A DNA stretch of 64,000 bases from Streptomyces koelreuteriae. GTDB taxonomy: Bacteria > Actinomycetota > Actinomycetes > Streptomycetales > Streptomycetaceae. Position 1 is the stretch's first letter. Each line of letters begins with the position of its first letter. Below are positions 52,002-60,427 of the stretch, one piece after another. The stretch covers positions 2,108,001 to 2,172,000 of the forward strand of contig NZ_CP075896.1 of NCBI RefSeq assembly GCF_018604545.1. The letters run 5' to 3'. Under the pieces are notes generated by a model. That model was given only the letters and a program-made list of their open reading frames with translations, made no database searches and was not told the origin of the DNA. The position numbers and the translations under genes were made by a program.

Positions 52002-53600
52002 TCAGGTCCGGGGCATGGGCGCTCCGGTCGCCGTCAGGATGAACTGGGCGTAGGAGTCGGCGTTCATGAGGGCGCGCCGGCCCAGGGCGTACCAGTTGGA
52101 CTGCTTGCCCAGGTACGTCTGCTCGTCCTTGCCGTTGAACTCCTTCGGATCGCGCACCTTGCGCCGGTCGAGCATGGCGGGCTCCATCGCGGCCGCCACC
52201 TCGGGATCCGCCGAGGCCGTGAACTCGTCCTCCTGCACCTCCTCGAAGTACGGGCTGTACTGGTAGTCGAGCGTTCCGGCGAACCGGTGCGTGGCCTCGT
52301 GGACGATGTACCACGCGATCTGGCCCGGCTCCAGCAGGTGGATCGGGCCCGAGCGCTCCGTCAGGGGCGGCAGTTCCTCGCTCGTCTTGTCGTGGCCGAG
52401 GCCCATCAGACCCGCCATGTTCTCCGACAGGTTCCCGTCGACCCAGGCGGTGGCGTTGCCGGGCACGCCCGGCACCCCGCTGCCGACCAGGGCGATCTTC
52501 GCGCCCTGCGCGTTCAGTCCGTCGTGGATGCGCTGGACGATCTCGGCGATCCGCGGCAGGAAGGGGGCGAGCTGCCCGGGAGGGGCGGTCCGGAACACGG
52601 GGAAGCCCGACTGCAGGCCGGCCAGCAGCGGGCCCGCGGGCGCGCCATTGGCGTCCTTGAGCATCTTCAGCGCCGTGGCGATGCGGTGTTTGGCCTCGGC
52701 CACCGCGCGGCTGGTCTGTGTCCTGCGCCGGGCGAGGTCCTTCTCGGGGATCCGGCCCTTGGTGGAGAACGCGACGTTCTCGCTGCTGTGGAGCTGCCGG
52801 CTGTCGTCGTCGTAGGTGTCACCCGGGTGGGGCTTCCGCCCGGGGTCGAGGCCCAGCTCGGCGGAGGTCTTGAGGGCGCCGGAGCCGCCTTCGCTCCGCC
52901 ACCGGTAGTGCGGTCGTTCGCGTTCGTCCTGGACGCTGGCGCCCTGGTCGAATGTCCACACGGTCCGCTGGACCGCCGCCCCCGCGGCCGGTGTGTTCGC
53001 GGCCGGCTGCGCCGCGCCCTCCGCCGGGACCGGCTGGACGGCGGGCACCGGCCCGTTCATCACCCGCCGGGCGTTGTCCACCGCGTGCCGCTCGCCCGCG
53101 TCGCCGACGTCGGACATCTTGACTCCGGCGCCGGTGTCCGTGCCGGGGACGGGGCCGGCCATCTGGTCCTGGAAGTGGGTGAGTTCGTGAGCCCAGTCCT
53201 CCTTGGTCAGCGGCGCGCCCTCGACGATGTGGGTCCCGGAGGTGTACGCCTTCGCGCCCAGCTCCGCCGCCGACTCCTGGGCCAGCGGCCCCTTGTGGAC
53301 GCGTACGCCGCTGAAGTCGGCGCCGCCGAAACGGGCCTCCATCTCGGTCCGCAGCCCGGAGTCCATGCGCTGTCCCGGGGTGTTCAGCACGTCGTGCACC
53401 AGGGCGCGGCGCTGCACGGAGGGGGTGTGCCCGCAGTGCGCGTCGTGCTCGTGGCGCTCCTCCGCCACGGTCCGGGCCACGGCGGCGTTGCCGGCCATGC
53501 GCTGGAGCGCGAGCATCGGGTGCACCGGCACGCCGGGCGCGTCGGCGCCGCGATCGTCCCGGCCGGCGGCCCGTTTGCCCCCTGTTCCGTGTGCGTGCAC
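52002..53600 (-). CDS. DUF4157 protein with C-terminal aspzincin (M35) metallopeptidase, candidate eCIS effector
   Basis: The 532-aa protein begins with ALQRMAGNAAV (31-41), an N-terminal motif frequent in eCIS-linked proteins. The DUF4157 domain (about 60-150) includes VQRRALVHDVL, SGVRVHKG and a HELTH zinc-type site at 138-142. The C-terminal domain has a second site, HEATH at 434-438, followed by GTLDYQY (442-448, D445) and ALMNADSYAQF (510-520). That set, HExxH then GTxDxxY then NADSY, characterises aspzincin peptidases of family M35. The GTG at 53600 has GAGGAG upstream. It is divergent from the sheath operon. I infer a toxic or regulatory protease cargo. Confidence 0.85.
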   Translation of the reverse strand: MHAHGTGGKRAAGRDDRGADAPGVPVHPMLALQRMAGNAAVARTVAEERHEHDAHCGHTPSVQRRALVHDVLNTPGQRMDSGLRTEMEARFGGADFSGVRVHKGPLAQESAAELGAKAYTSGTHIVEGAPLTKEDWAHELTHFQDQMAGPVPGTDTGAGVKMSDVGDAGERHAVDNARRVMNGPVPAVQPVPAEGAAQPAANTPAAGAAVQRTVWTFDQGASVQDERERPHYRWRSEGGSGALKTSAELGLDPGRKPHPGDTYDDDSRQLHSSENVAFSTKGRIPEKDLARRRTQTSRAVAEAKHRIATALKMLKDANGAPAGPLLAGLQSGFPVFRTAPPGQLAPFLPRIAEIVQRIHDGLNAQGAKIALVGSGVPGVPGNATAWVDGNLSENMAGLMGLGHDKTSEELPPLTERSGPIHLLEPGQIAWYIVHEATHRFAGTLDYQYSPYFEEVQEDEFTASADPEVAAAMEPAMLDRRKVRDPKEFNGKDEQTYLGKQSNWYALGRRALMNADSYAQFILTATGAPMPRT

Positions 53601-53747
53601 GGCGTTCTCCTCGACACTCGACTCGCCACTGGACGGCTGACCCGCAAGTCTCACCCGCCGTTGAGGTGGAACGGGAGGGCCGGGAGGGCAGAGATGAGGG
53701 CAGGGCGCGCGTGACGAGGGCCGGGGCACCTCGGTGACTGCCCTTGC

Positions 53748-53764
53748 GGGCAACCGGATTGCCC
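53748..53764. promoter_or_regulatory. palindrome in the divergent effector/sheath region
   Basis: GGGCAACCGGATTGCCC has perfect 6-bp arms and a 5-bp centre, roughly midway between the two divergent starts (254-bp region). It is a possible operator serving both the effector and sheath genes. Confidence 0.3.
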
Positions 53765-53854
53765 CCGCTTCGGCACCGGAGGCCGTTCCCGCGCCGGTCC
53801 GGCGCGCGCGAGGGTGAGGGCTGTTCGTGTCTCGTACCCCGAGGAGAGCAGAGC

Positions 53855-55447
53855 ATGCCGTCCTACCTGTCGCCCGGCGTCTACGTCGAGGAGGTGGCCA
53901 GCGGCTCGCGCCCGATCGAGGGGGTGGGGACGTCGGTGGCGGCCTTCGTCGGACTCGCGCCGACCGGACCGCTGAACGAGCCGACACTGGTCACCAACTG
54001 GACGCAGTACGTGGCGGCCTTCGGTGAGTTCACCGACGGGTACTACCTCGCGCACTCCGTCTACGGCTTCTTCAACAACGGCGGTTCCGCCGCGTACGTC
54101 GTGCGCGTGGGAGGCTCCGCCGAGGGCGTTCCCGCCGAGGCCGGCCAGGGTCCCGCCGCCGTCACCGGCCGTTCCGGCGGCGCCCCCGCCGCGCTGCCCG
54201 CGGGCGAGCCGAAGCAGCTCGGCACCTTCGCCGTCACCGCGGTGGCGCAGGGCGAACTGAGCGTCGAGGTCGCGGACCCCGAGGGCGAGGGCCCCGCCGA
54301 GCGGTTCAAGCTGATCGTCAAGGACGGCGACAAGCCGGTCGAGACGTTCGACGTGACCGCCAAGAAGGGCGGCCGCAACTACGTCGTCACACAGGTCAAG
54401 GAGCGCTCCAAGCTCATCGCCGTCACCGAGGCCGCGCCGGCCGCGCAGCTGGCCCGCCCGGACAACCAGACGGTGGCCCTCGCGGCCCCGGCGCCCGCGC
54501 CCCCCGCCGCCTCCGACAGCCACCCGGACGCCGCGCACCCGGGTCCGGCCCAGTACCTCGGCGACTCCGCCGACCGCACCGGCTTCGGTGGCCTGGAGGC
54601 CGTCGACGAGGTCTCCATGGTCGCCGTCCCCGACCTGATGGCCGCCTACCAGCGCGGCGCGATCGACCTGGAGGCCGTCAAGGCGGTCCAGCTCGGGCTG
54701 ATCGCGCACTGCGAGCTGATGGGCGACCGGGTCGCCGTGATCGACCCGCCGCCGGGCATGAACGCCCGCCAGATCCGGGTCTGGCGCCAGGAGACCGCCG
54801 GCTACGACTCCAAGTACGCGGCCCTGTACTACCCCTGGATCAAGACCTTCGACCCGGCCACCGGCCACTCCCGGCTGGTCCCGCCGAGCGGCCATGTCGC
54901 CGGCATCTGGGCCCGCAACGACTCCGAGCGCGGCGTCCACAAGGCCCCCGCCAACGAGGTCGTGCGCGGCGCCGTCGACCTCGAACTGCAGATCACCCGC
55001 GGCGAGCAGGACCTGCTCAACCCGATCGGCGTCAACTGCATCCGCGCCTTCCCCGGCCGCGGCATCCGCGTCTGGGGCGCCCGCACCCTCTCCTCCGACC
55101 CGGCCTGGCGCTACCTCAACATCCGCCGGTACTTCAACTACCTGGAGGAGTCGATCCTGATCGGCACCCAGTGGGTGGTGTTCGAGCCGAACGACCACAA
55201 TCTGTGGGCCCGGATCCGGCGCAACATCTCGGCGTTCCTGGTCAACGAGTGGCGCGACGGCGCCCTGTTCGGCCGGCGTCCCGAGGAGGCGTACTACGTC
55301 AAGTGCGACGAGGAGACGAACCCGCCGGAGTCGGTCGACGTCGGCCGCGTGATCTGCGAGATCGGCATCGCCCCGGTGAAGCCCGCCGAGTTCGTGATCT
55401 TCAGGCTGGCCCAGTTCTCCAGCGGCGGCGGGGAACTGGAGGAGTAG
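53855..55447 (+). CDS. eCIS contractile sheath protein
   Basis: This 530-aa phage-tail-sheath protein begins MPSYLSPGVYVEEVASG, the N-terminal motif of T4 gp18/Pvc2-type sheaths. It ends in the conserved C-terminal domain with GIRVWGARTLS, WRYLNIRRYFNYLEESI and PAEFVIFRLAQ. A variable surface domain with Ala/Pro-rich segments lies at about 85-240. ATG 53855 has GAGGAGAG upstream. It is the first gene of the plus-strand structural operon, and the tube gene follows 56 bp on. Only one full-length sheath gene is seen here. Confidence 0.94.
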   Translation: MPSYLSPGVYVEEVASGSRPIEGVGTSVAAFVGLAPTGPLNEPTLVTNWTQYVAAFGEFTDGYYLAHSVYGFFNNGGSAAYVVRVGGSAEGVPAEAGQGPAAVTGRSGGAPAALPAGEPKQLGTFAVTAVAQGELSVEVADPEGEGPAERFKLIVKDGDKPVETFDVTAKKGGRNYVVTQVKERSKLIAVTEAAPAAQLARPDNQTVALAAPAPAPPAASDSHPDAAHPGPAQYLGDSADRTGFGGLEAVDEVSMVAVPDLMAAYQRGAIDLEAVKAVQLGLIAHCELMGDRVAVIDPPPGMNARQIRVWRQETAGYDSKYAALYYPWIKTFDPATGHSRLVPPSGHVAGIWARNDSERGVHKAPANEVVRGAVDLELQITRGEQDLLNPIGVNCIRAFPGRGIRVWGARTLSSDPAWRYLNIRRYFNYLEESILIGTQWVVFEPNDHNLWARIRRNISAFLVNEWRDGALFGRRPEEAYYVKCDEETNPPESVDVGRVICEIGIAPVKPAEFVIFRLAQFSSGGGELEE

Positions 55448-55503
55448 CCCCGGCCGCGCGTCCGCCATCCACCAAGACCCCCTAGAAGGACTGCGAACAG
55501 CAC

Positions 55504-55947
55504 ATGAGCCTTTCGCCGGGTGACTCCCTCACCTCACACAATTTCGGGCTGCAGATCGACGGCGTCATGGTCGAGTACCTCGCCGAGGTCAGCGGCCTGT
55601 CCATGGAGCAGGACGTCATCACGTACCAGCAGAACACGATGAACGGCCAGAACAAGGTCGTGAACCTGCCGGGCGTGAAGAAGAACGGGACCTGCACGGT
55701 CGTCCGCGGTATGACCCAGTCGGCCGCGTTCACCGAGTGGATCAACCAGTCGATCACCGGCCAGATGAGCACGGCCCGCAAGAACGCGTCCATCATCATG
55801 ATGGATTACCAGAGCAACCCGGTGAAGCGCTACAACATGCGCAACGCGTGGTGCAGCAAGATCGACACGAGCACCGTGAAGGCGGGCGAGGCGTCGGCGC
55901 TCACCGAGACCGTCACCATCGTGTTCGAAGAACTGGACATCGAGTAA
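55504..55947 (+). CDS. eCIS inner tube protein 1 (Pvc1-type)
   Basis: This 147-aa phage-tail-tube-like protein starts SLSPGDSLTSHNFGLQIDG and contains EVSGLSMEQDVITYQ, the typical beta-hairpin region of Hcp/gp19-like tube subunits. It presumably stacks as hexamers inside the sheath. Its stop codon shares one base with the next start (TAATG). Confidence 0.93.
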   Translation: MSLSPGDSLTSHNFGLQIDGVMVEYLAEVSGLSMEQDVITYQQNTMNGQNKVVNLPGVKKNGTCTVVRGMTQSAAFTEWINQSITGQMSTARKNASIIMMDYQSNPVKRYNMRNAWCSKIDTSTVKAGEASALTETVTIVFEELDIE

Positions 55948-56486
55948 TGCGGCGTACGGCTGCCAGGGCCGGCGGCGCGGTCACGCACGCGGGCGCCGAC
56001 GCGGCGGGGTCGGTGGGACCCGGCCCGGGACCTGGACCTGGACCGGGGCCAGGGCCGATGCAGGCTCCTCCCGCCGCCCCGGTCCCGGAGCAGGCCCCGC
56101 CGCTGCAACAGCACGAACTGCGCACGGAGTTCCCCTTCCAGCTCCCCCGCGGGTACGTCGACGAGTCGGGCACCGTCCACCGCGACGGTGTGATGCGCCT
56201 GTCGACGGCCCGGGACGAACTCGTGCCGCTGCGGGACGTGCGGGTGCAGGAGAACCCGGCGTTCCTGTCGGTGGTGCTGCTGGGCCGGGTCATCACCCGG
56301 CTCGGCACGCTGCCGAACGTGCACGACGGGACCGTGGAGAACATGTTCGCCTCGGACCTCGCCTTCCTCCAGGACTTCTACCGCCAGATCAACGCGGAGG
56401 GCCACACCCGCGCGGCCGTGGAGTGCCCGCACTGCGCGGAGCCCTTCGAGGTCGAACTCGGCGGGAGCCGCCTGGGGGAATCGTGA
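55947..56486 (+). CDS. eCIS-associated small protein with a CPHC motif
   Basis: The 179-aa protein has a low-complexity N-terminus with seven Gly-Pro repeats (about 28-41). A conserved middle follows (LRTEFPFQLPRGYVDESGTVH, VVLLGRVITRLG), then a terminal CPHC motif. Only one Cys pair is present, so a full zinc ribbon is not obvious. The position after the tube gene matches the tail-assembly-type proteins of many actinobacterial CIS loci. Its role is not known to me. It overlaps the next gene by 4 nt. Confidence 0.75.
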   Translation: MRRTAARAGGAVTHAGADAAGSVGPGPGPGPGPGPGPMQAPPAAPVPEQAPPLQQHELRTEFPFQLPRGYVDESGTVHRDGVMRLSTARDELVPLRDVRVQENPAFLSVVLLGRVITRLGTLPNVHDGTVENMFASDLAFLQDFYRQINAEGHTRAAVECPHCAEPFEVELGGSRLGES

Positions 56487-56641
56487 CGTACGCGACCGAC
56501 CGGCTGCACGAGGAGATCGCGTACGTCGCCTACCACTTCCACTGGAGCATGGACGAGATCCTGAACCTGGAACACCGCGACCGCCGCCGCTACACGGCCG
56601 AGATCGCGTCCCTGGTCACGCGCGCCGGGGCGGAGGACTGA
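56483..56641 (+). CDS. eCIS-associated small conserved protein (DUF6760-like)
   Basis: The 52-aa product, VTYATDRLHEEIAYVAYHFHW and then SMDEILNLEHRDRRRYTAEI, is helical and charged. Small proteins of this kind sit next to the CPHC protein in related loci; it may help in tail assembly. The GTG overlaps the preceding stop (GTGA) and the giant gene follows after 3 bp. Confidence 0.75.
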   Translation: MTYATDRLHEEIAYVAYHFHWSMDEILNLEHRDRRRYTAEIASLVTRAGAED

Positions 56642-56644
56642 GAC

Positions 56645-59600
56645 ATGGGGTTCCTGGACCGGTTGCGGGGACGACGGGACGACGGGGGCGCTGCCGCTGA
56701 GGCGGTGCCGGTATCGGTGCCGGTTCCGGTGGACGGTGGTTCCGCGAGTACGGGTGCGGGTGCGGCGCCTGCGGGTGCCGGGCCTGTGGGTGCCGGGCCT
56801 GTGGTGCGCGCCGCCTGGTCGAGGCTGCCGTCGATCCAGCGGACCCTGGCTTCCGGGCAGGAGGCCGGGGTCGCGGACGCCGGGTTCGGCGGGCGCCTGC
56901 CGACGTGGCAGAACCCGTCGTTCTCGGGCACGGCGTCGCCCGCGATCCTGAACGGGCAGTCGCAGACGCTGCTCGGCGACCTCTCACACCACCCGACGAC
57001 GGGCCGACCGGTGTTCGGCCTCGAACGCCCCACGGGGACTTTGCCGTTGACCGGCCCGGAGCCGGTGGTGCAGCGGGCACCGGCGGTGCCGTTGCGGGAG
57101 ATTCCTGGGAGAGGGGTCGGGGGTGGCGGGGCCCGTGCGGGTGCGGGTGCGGGGGCCGGTGGCGCCGTCCCAGGTTCCGGTGGCAGTACCGGTGCGGGTG
57201 CCCCCGGGGCTGGAGGTATGGCCGGAACGTCGGGGGACTCGGAGGTTGCCCGGGGTTCCATGGTGTCCGAGGGCTCGGGAACTCCTGTGACTCCGAAGGG
57301 TGCCCGGCGGTCGAAGGCGCCGAGAGCCTCAAGCACTCCCAGGGCTTCGAAGCGTGCCAGGGCCTCCAAGAGTGCTGAGAGCCCGAAGATTCCCCACTCT
57401 TCAGGGACTCCCACGGCCTCGAAGAACCCCGAAGCCGCGACGACTCCCGAGCCTCCGAAGAGCGCCACGGCCCCGGAGGCCCCCAAGGCTTCGAGGAGCC
57501 ACGGGGGCTCGACGGCTCCCAAGACTTCGAAGAGTGCAAGGGGGTCGAAAAGTGCCCCGGCCTCGGAGACTCCTGAGGCCTCCAGGAGTCTCGGGTCCTC
57601 AGACATCCCCGGCGGCTCGGAACGTGCCGACGGCGGGGTGGAAGCCGGCATGCTCCCGGGGCCTGCCGCAAGCGCGGGGACCGGCGGGAGCGCACAGGCT
57701 GCCGGGCCACACACGCCCGTCCGCCAGCGGCTGGGTACGGACCGCTCCACTCCTTCGGGCGGCAGGTCACTGCCGGCCACGGGGGTACCCGTGGTGTCCC
57801 CGATACCCCCACCCGCCCAGGGGGAGGCCCCTGCACCGCTCCCCGTTCCCGGCCTCCGCGTGAAGCCCGTACCGGCAAGCAGCCGACCGTCCCGGCCCAA
57901 CTCCCTGACGAAGACACAGGCAGGAGCGGCCCCGGTTCAGCGACGGACGCTCCCGTCGACGCGGCGACCTGCGGCAGCCGCCACGTCCAACGCGTCAACC
58001 GGCGGCAGTCAGGCGCGAGTCCACACACCTGAATCCACGCCCTCTGCCTCTGTGCAGCGGGCTGTCACCAGCTCTTCCGATACGGGCCACAGCGACACCC
58101 CGTCGACACGGCCGCCCGGAGCGGACGCCACCTTCAAGACGCCGACCGGCATCAACCGGGCCGCCCATGCTCCACAGACAGTCACCAGCCCTACCGATAC
58201 GGGCCACAGCGACACCCCGTCGCCCCTGCCGCCCACAGCGGACGCCACCTCCAAGATGCCAACCGGCACCAGCCAGACGGCAGTTCACACCCCGGACACT
58301 GCCGAACGCGCCCACGCTCTCCCGTCAGGCCCGACGACCGTCACAAGCCCTACGACGAACAGCCCGGCTGCGCAGACAGCCCCCACGCAGCCCCGGCCGG
58401 GTGCGGTGACGCCGCCGTCAGGACCGGCCGGGGCGCAAGGACCCACCCTGTCCGGCAGAGCGGAAGGCAAGTCCGCGCACAGCACGACCGACGCGGCGGC
58501 AACACCGACGCCGCCAGTCCAACGACGGCCGGCCACCCCCAAGGGCACGGGCCCGGCTCACACCTCGGCCACGCGACCCACGCAGCCGGGCAACGCCGCT
58601 ACGACGCCACGCACCGGCAACACCACACCGACACCCGCCCGCGACAGCCACCCGACGGGCACCCCCGCCCCACGCCCGCAGCCCGGCACCAGCACCAGCA
58701 CCACCCCACCCACCGGCGAGATCGCCCCCGCCCCCGCCACACCCACCAGCGGCCCCACACCGCCGACAGCCAATCCCGCCGCCCCGCCGCCCCACCCGCT
58801 TGCCCGCACCAGCCCGGCCCCGACGGTCCAACGCCAACAGACCGCCCCCGCCCGACCGCCACGCCCCCAGCCCGGCAACGGCGCCGCAACACCCACCGCC
58901 CCCACACCGCCGTCGAGCACCCCCGCCCTGCCCCCACGCACACAGCCAGGCATCAACACCACCGCACCCACACCGACGCCAGCCACCCCCGCTCCGGCGC
59001 GCCCCACACCTGCCCGCACCAGCACAAGCACCAGCCCCAGCCCGGCCCCAACGGTCCAACGCCAACAGACCGCTCCAGCCCCGGCCCCAACCCCGGCCCA
59101 CACCAGCCGGACCACCTCCCCCACCGCACCACCACGGCCGCCCGCCGACAGGTCCGCCCCCGCACCCACCAACATCACGCCGTCCCCCACGCCCCCCGCA
59201 CCACAGCCACCCCACGCCACCCGAACCACACCACCTGCGCCACCCACACCCGCATCACCCGCATCACCCGCCGCCAGAACAACCGCCACCCCACCGTCAC
59301 CCCCCACCGTTCAGCGAGCGGCACTCCCTCACACCAAGGCCCCCGGCCCCACACAGCCCCCAGTCACCACACGCCACACCCCCCACCTGGGCCTCGGCGC
59401 CCCGATCACCCCACAGCCGGCCCCACCCTTCCCCGCCACAACCACCACGCCCACCACCCCGACCACCCCCCGCCGCTCCCCACTCGGCGCCCCGGCAAGC
59501 AAGGCCCCCACACCCCCGGCCACCAGCACCCCCACCACCCCATCCGCCACCACCCCCCTCCCCGTGGTCCAACGCTTCTGGAAGAAGCCGAAGAAGACCA

Positions 59601-59971
59601 CCGAAACCGCCCCCATGAACACCACCGGCGCCCTCGCATCCGCCGCGGCCGCCACCATCGCCAACAGCCTCACCCCCCGCACCGCCCAGACCCCCCGGAC
59701 CGCCGCACCACCCCCGTACACACCGCCCGCACCCGCACCCGCCCCCGCTCCACCCCGAAACCCCCCACCCCCGTACTCCGCCGAGCCCGCCCCCTCCGCC
59801 CCACCCCCCTACGCAGAGGTCCCGAACGGCGGCTTCGACCCCCGGGACCTCACCGACTTCCAGCTCGACGAACTGGTCCACCGCCTCATCGGCCGCATCA
59901 CCCGGCTGATCCGCACAGAACTCCGCATGGACCGCGAGCGGATCGGCAGACTCCGCGACCCCCGCCACTGA
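56645..59971 (+). CDS. giant Pro/Thr/Ala-rich VQR-repeat protein of the eCIS operon
   Basis: The 1108-aa protein is almost wholly low-complexity and predicted disordered. A short N-terminal segment (MGFLDRLRGRR) precedes about 120 residues with some order (IQRTLASGQEAG). A Ser/Lys/Ala-rich part (about 210-330) with SKS/PRAS repeats and a Pro/Thr-rich part (about 420-1000) follow. A charged, helical C-terminus (DLTDFQLDELVHRLIGRI) ends it. Eight VQR motifs are spaced along the chain. A 39-residue segment is tandemly duplicated. It lies between two tube genes. No catalytic domain is seen. I do not know its function; a scaffold or cargo-linked role is possible. Confidence 0.78.
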   Translation: MGFLDRLRGRRDDGGAAAEAVPVSVPVPVDGGSASTGAGAAPAGAGPVGAGPVVRAAWSRLPSIQRTLASGQEAGVADAGFGGRLPTWQNPSFSGTASPAILNGQSQTLLGDLSHHPTTGRPVFGLERPTGTLPLTGPEPVVQRAPAVPLREIPGRGVGGGGARAGAGAGAGGAVPGSGGSTGAGAPGAGGMAGTSGDSEVARGSMVSEGSGTPVTPKGARRSKAPRASSTPRASKRARASKSAESPKIPHSSGTPTASKNPEAATTPEPPKSATAPEAPKASRSHGGSTAPKTSKSARGSKSAPASETPEASRSLGSSDIPGGSERADGGVEAGMLPGPAASAGTGGSAQAAGPHTPVRQRLGTDRSTPSGGRSLPATGVPVVSPIPPPAQGEAPAPLPVPGLRVKPVPASSRPSRPNSLTKTQAGAAPVQRRTLPSTRRPAAAATSNASTGGSQARVHTPESTPSASVQRAVTSSSDTGHSDTPSTRPPGADATFKTPTGINRAAHAPQTVTSPTDTGHSDTPSPLPPTADATSKMPTGTSQTAVHTPDTAERAHALPSGPTTVTSPTTNSPAAQTAPTQPRPGAVTPPSGPAGAQGPTLSGRAEGKSAHSTTDAAATPTPPVQRRPATPKGTGPAHTSATRPTQPGNAATTPRTGNTTPTPARDSHPTGTPAPRPQPGTSTSTTPPTGEIAPAPATPTSGPTPPTANPAAPPPHPLARTSPAPTVQRQQTAPARPPRPQPGNGAATPTAPTPPSSTPALPPRTQPGINTTAPTPTPATPAPARPTPARTSTSTSPSPAPTVQRQQTAPAPAPTPAHTSRTTSPTAPPRPPADRSAPAPTNITPSPTPPAPQPPHATRTTPPAPPTPASPASPAARTTATPPSPPTVQRAALPHTKAPGPTQPPVTTRHTPHLGLGAPITPQPAPPFPATTTTPTTPTTPRRSPLGAPASKAPTPPATSTPTTPSATTPLPVVQRFWKKPKKTTETAPMNTTGALASAAAATIANSLTPRTAQTPRTAAPPPYTPPAPAPAPAPPRNPPPPYSAEPAPSAPPPYAEVPNGGFDPRDLTDFQLDELVHRLIGRITRLIRTELRMDRERIGRLRDPRH
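58064..58297 (+). repeat. 117-bp tandem duplication in the giant gene
   Basis: Two copies of 117 bp (58064-58180 and 58181-58297) encode similar 39-residue segments with DTGHSDTPS. The frame is kept. A degraded third start (GTCACAAGCCCTAC near 58330) hints at further copies. Confidence 0.75.
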
Positions 59972-59987
59972 CACAGAAAGGCCCTCG

Positions 59988-60410
59988 ATGTCCCGCCAGG
60001 ACCCGGGCTCCACGATCTGGTTCACCCTCAGCATCGACGGTGAGAGCCTCGGCTACTTCAACGGATGCGAAGGGCTGTCGTCCCAGGTGGAGGTCGAGCA
60101 GCGCCAGGAGGGCGGCAACAACGGGTTCGTCTGGCAGCTGCCCACCCGTGTCACCTTCTCCACCATCCGGCTGACCCGCCCGCTCACCCCGGACACCACG
60201 AAAGTGGCCAAGTGGATCTCGTCCGTGCAGACGGGCATCAAGCGGCCCACCGCCCAGATCGCCGCGCTGCGCGCGGACGGCTCCGAGGTGGCCCGCTGGG
60301 GGCTGATCGACGTACTGCCGGTGAGCTGGAGCGGTCCCAGCCTGGACCCGGCCAACCCGGCCGTGGCGACCGAGGTCCTGGAGATCACGCACCACGGGTT
60401 CACTGACTGA
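59988..60410 (+). CDS. eCIS inner tube protein 2 (Pvc5-type)
   Basis: This 140-aa tail-tube-like protein contains FTLSIDGESLGYFNGCEGLSS and EVLEITHHGFTD. It resembles the second, baseplate-proximal tube subunit of PVC-like systems. It lies 16 bp after the giant gene, with AAAGG upstream of the ATG, and 17 bp before the LysM gene. Confidence 0.92.
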   Translation: MSRQDPGSTIWFTLSIDGESLGYFNGCEGLSSQVEVEQRQEGGNNGFVWQLPTRVTFSTIRLTRPLTPDTTKVAKWISSVQTGIKRPTAQIAALRADGSEVARWGLIDVLPVSWSGPSLDPANPAVATEVLEITHHGFTD

Positions 60411-60427
60411 AGGGGCGGGACAGAGAC

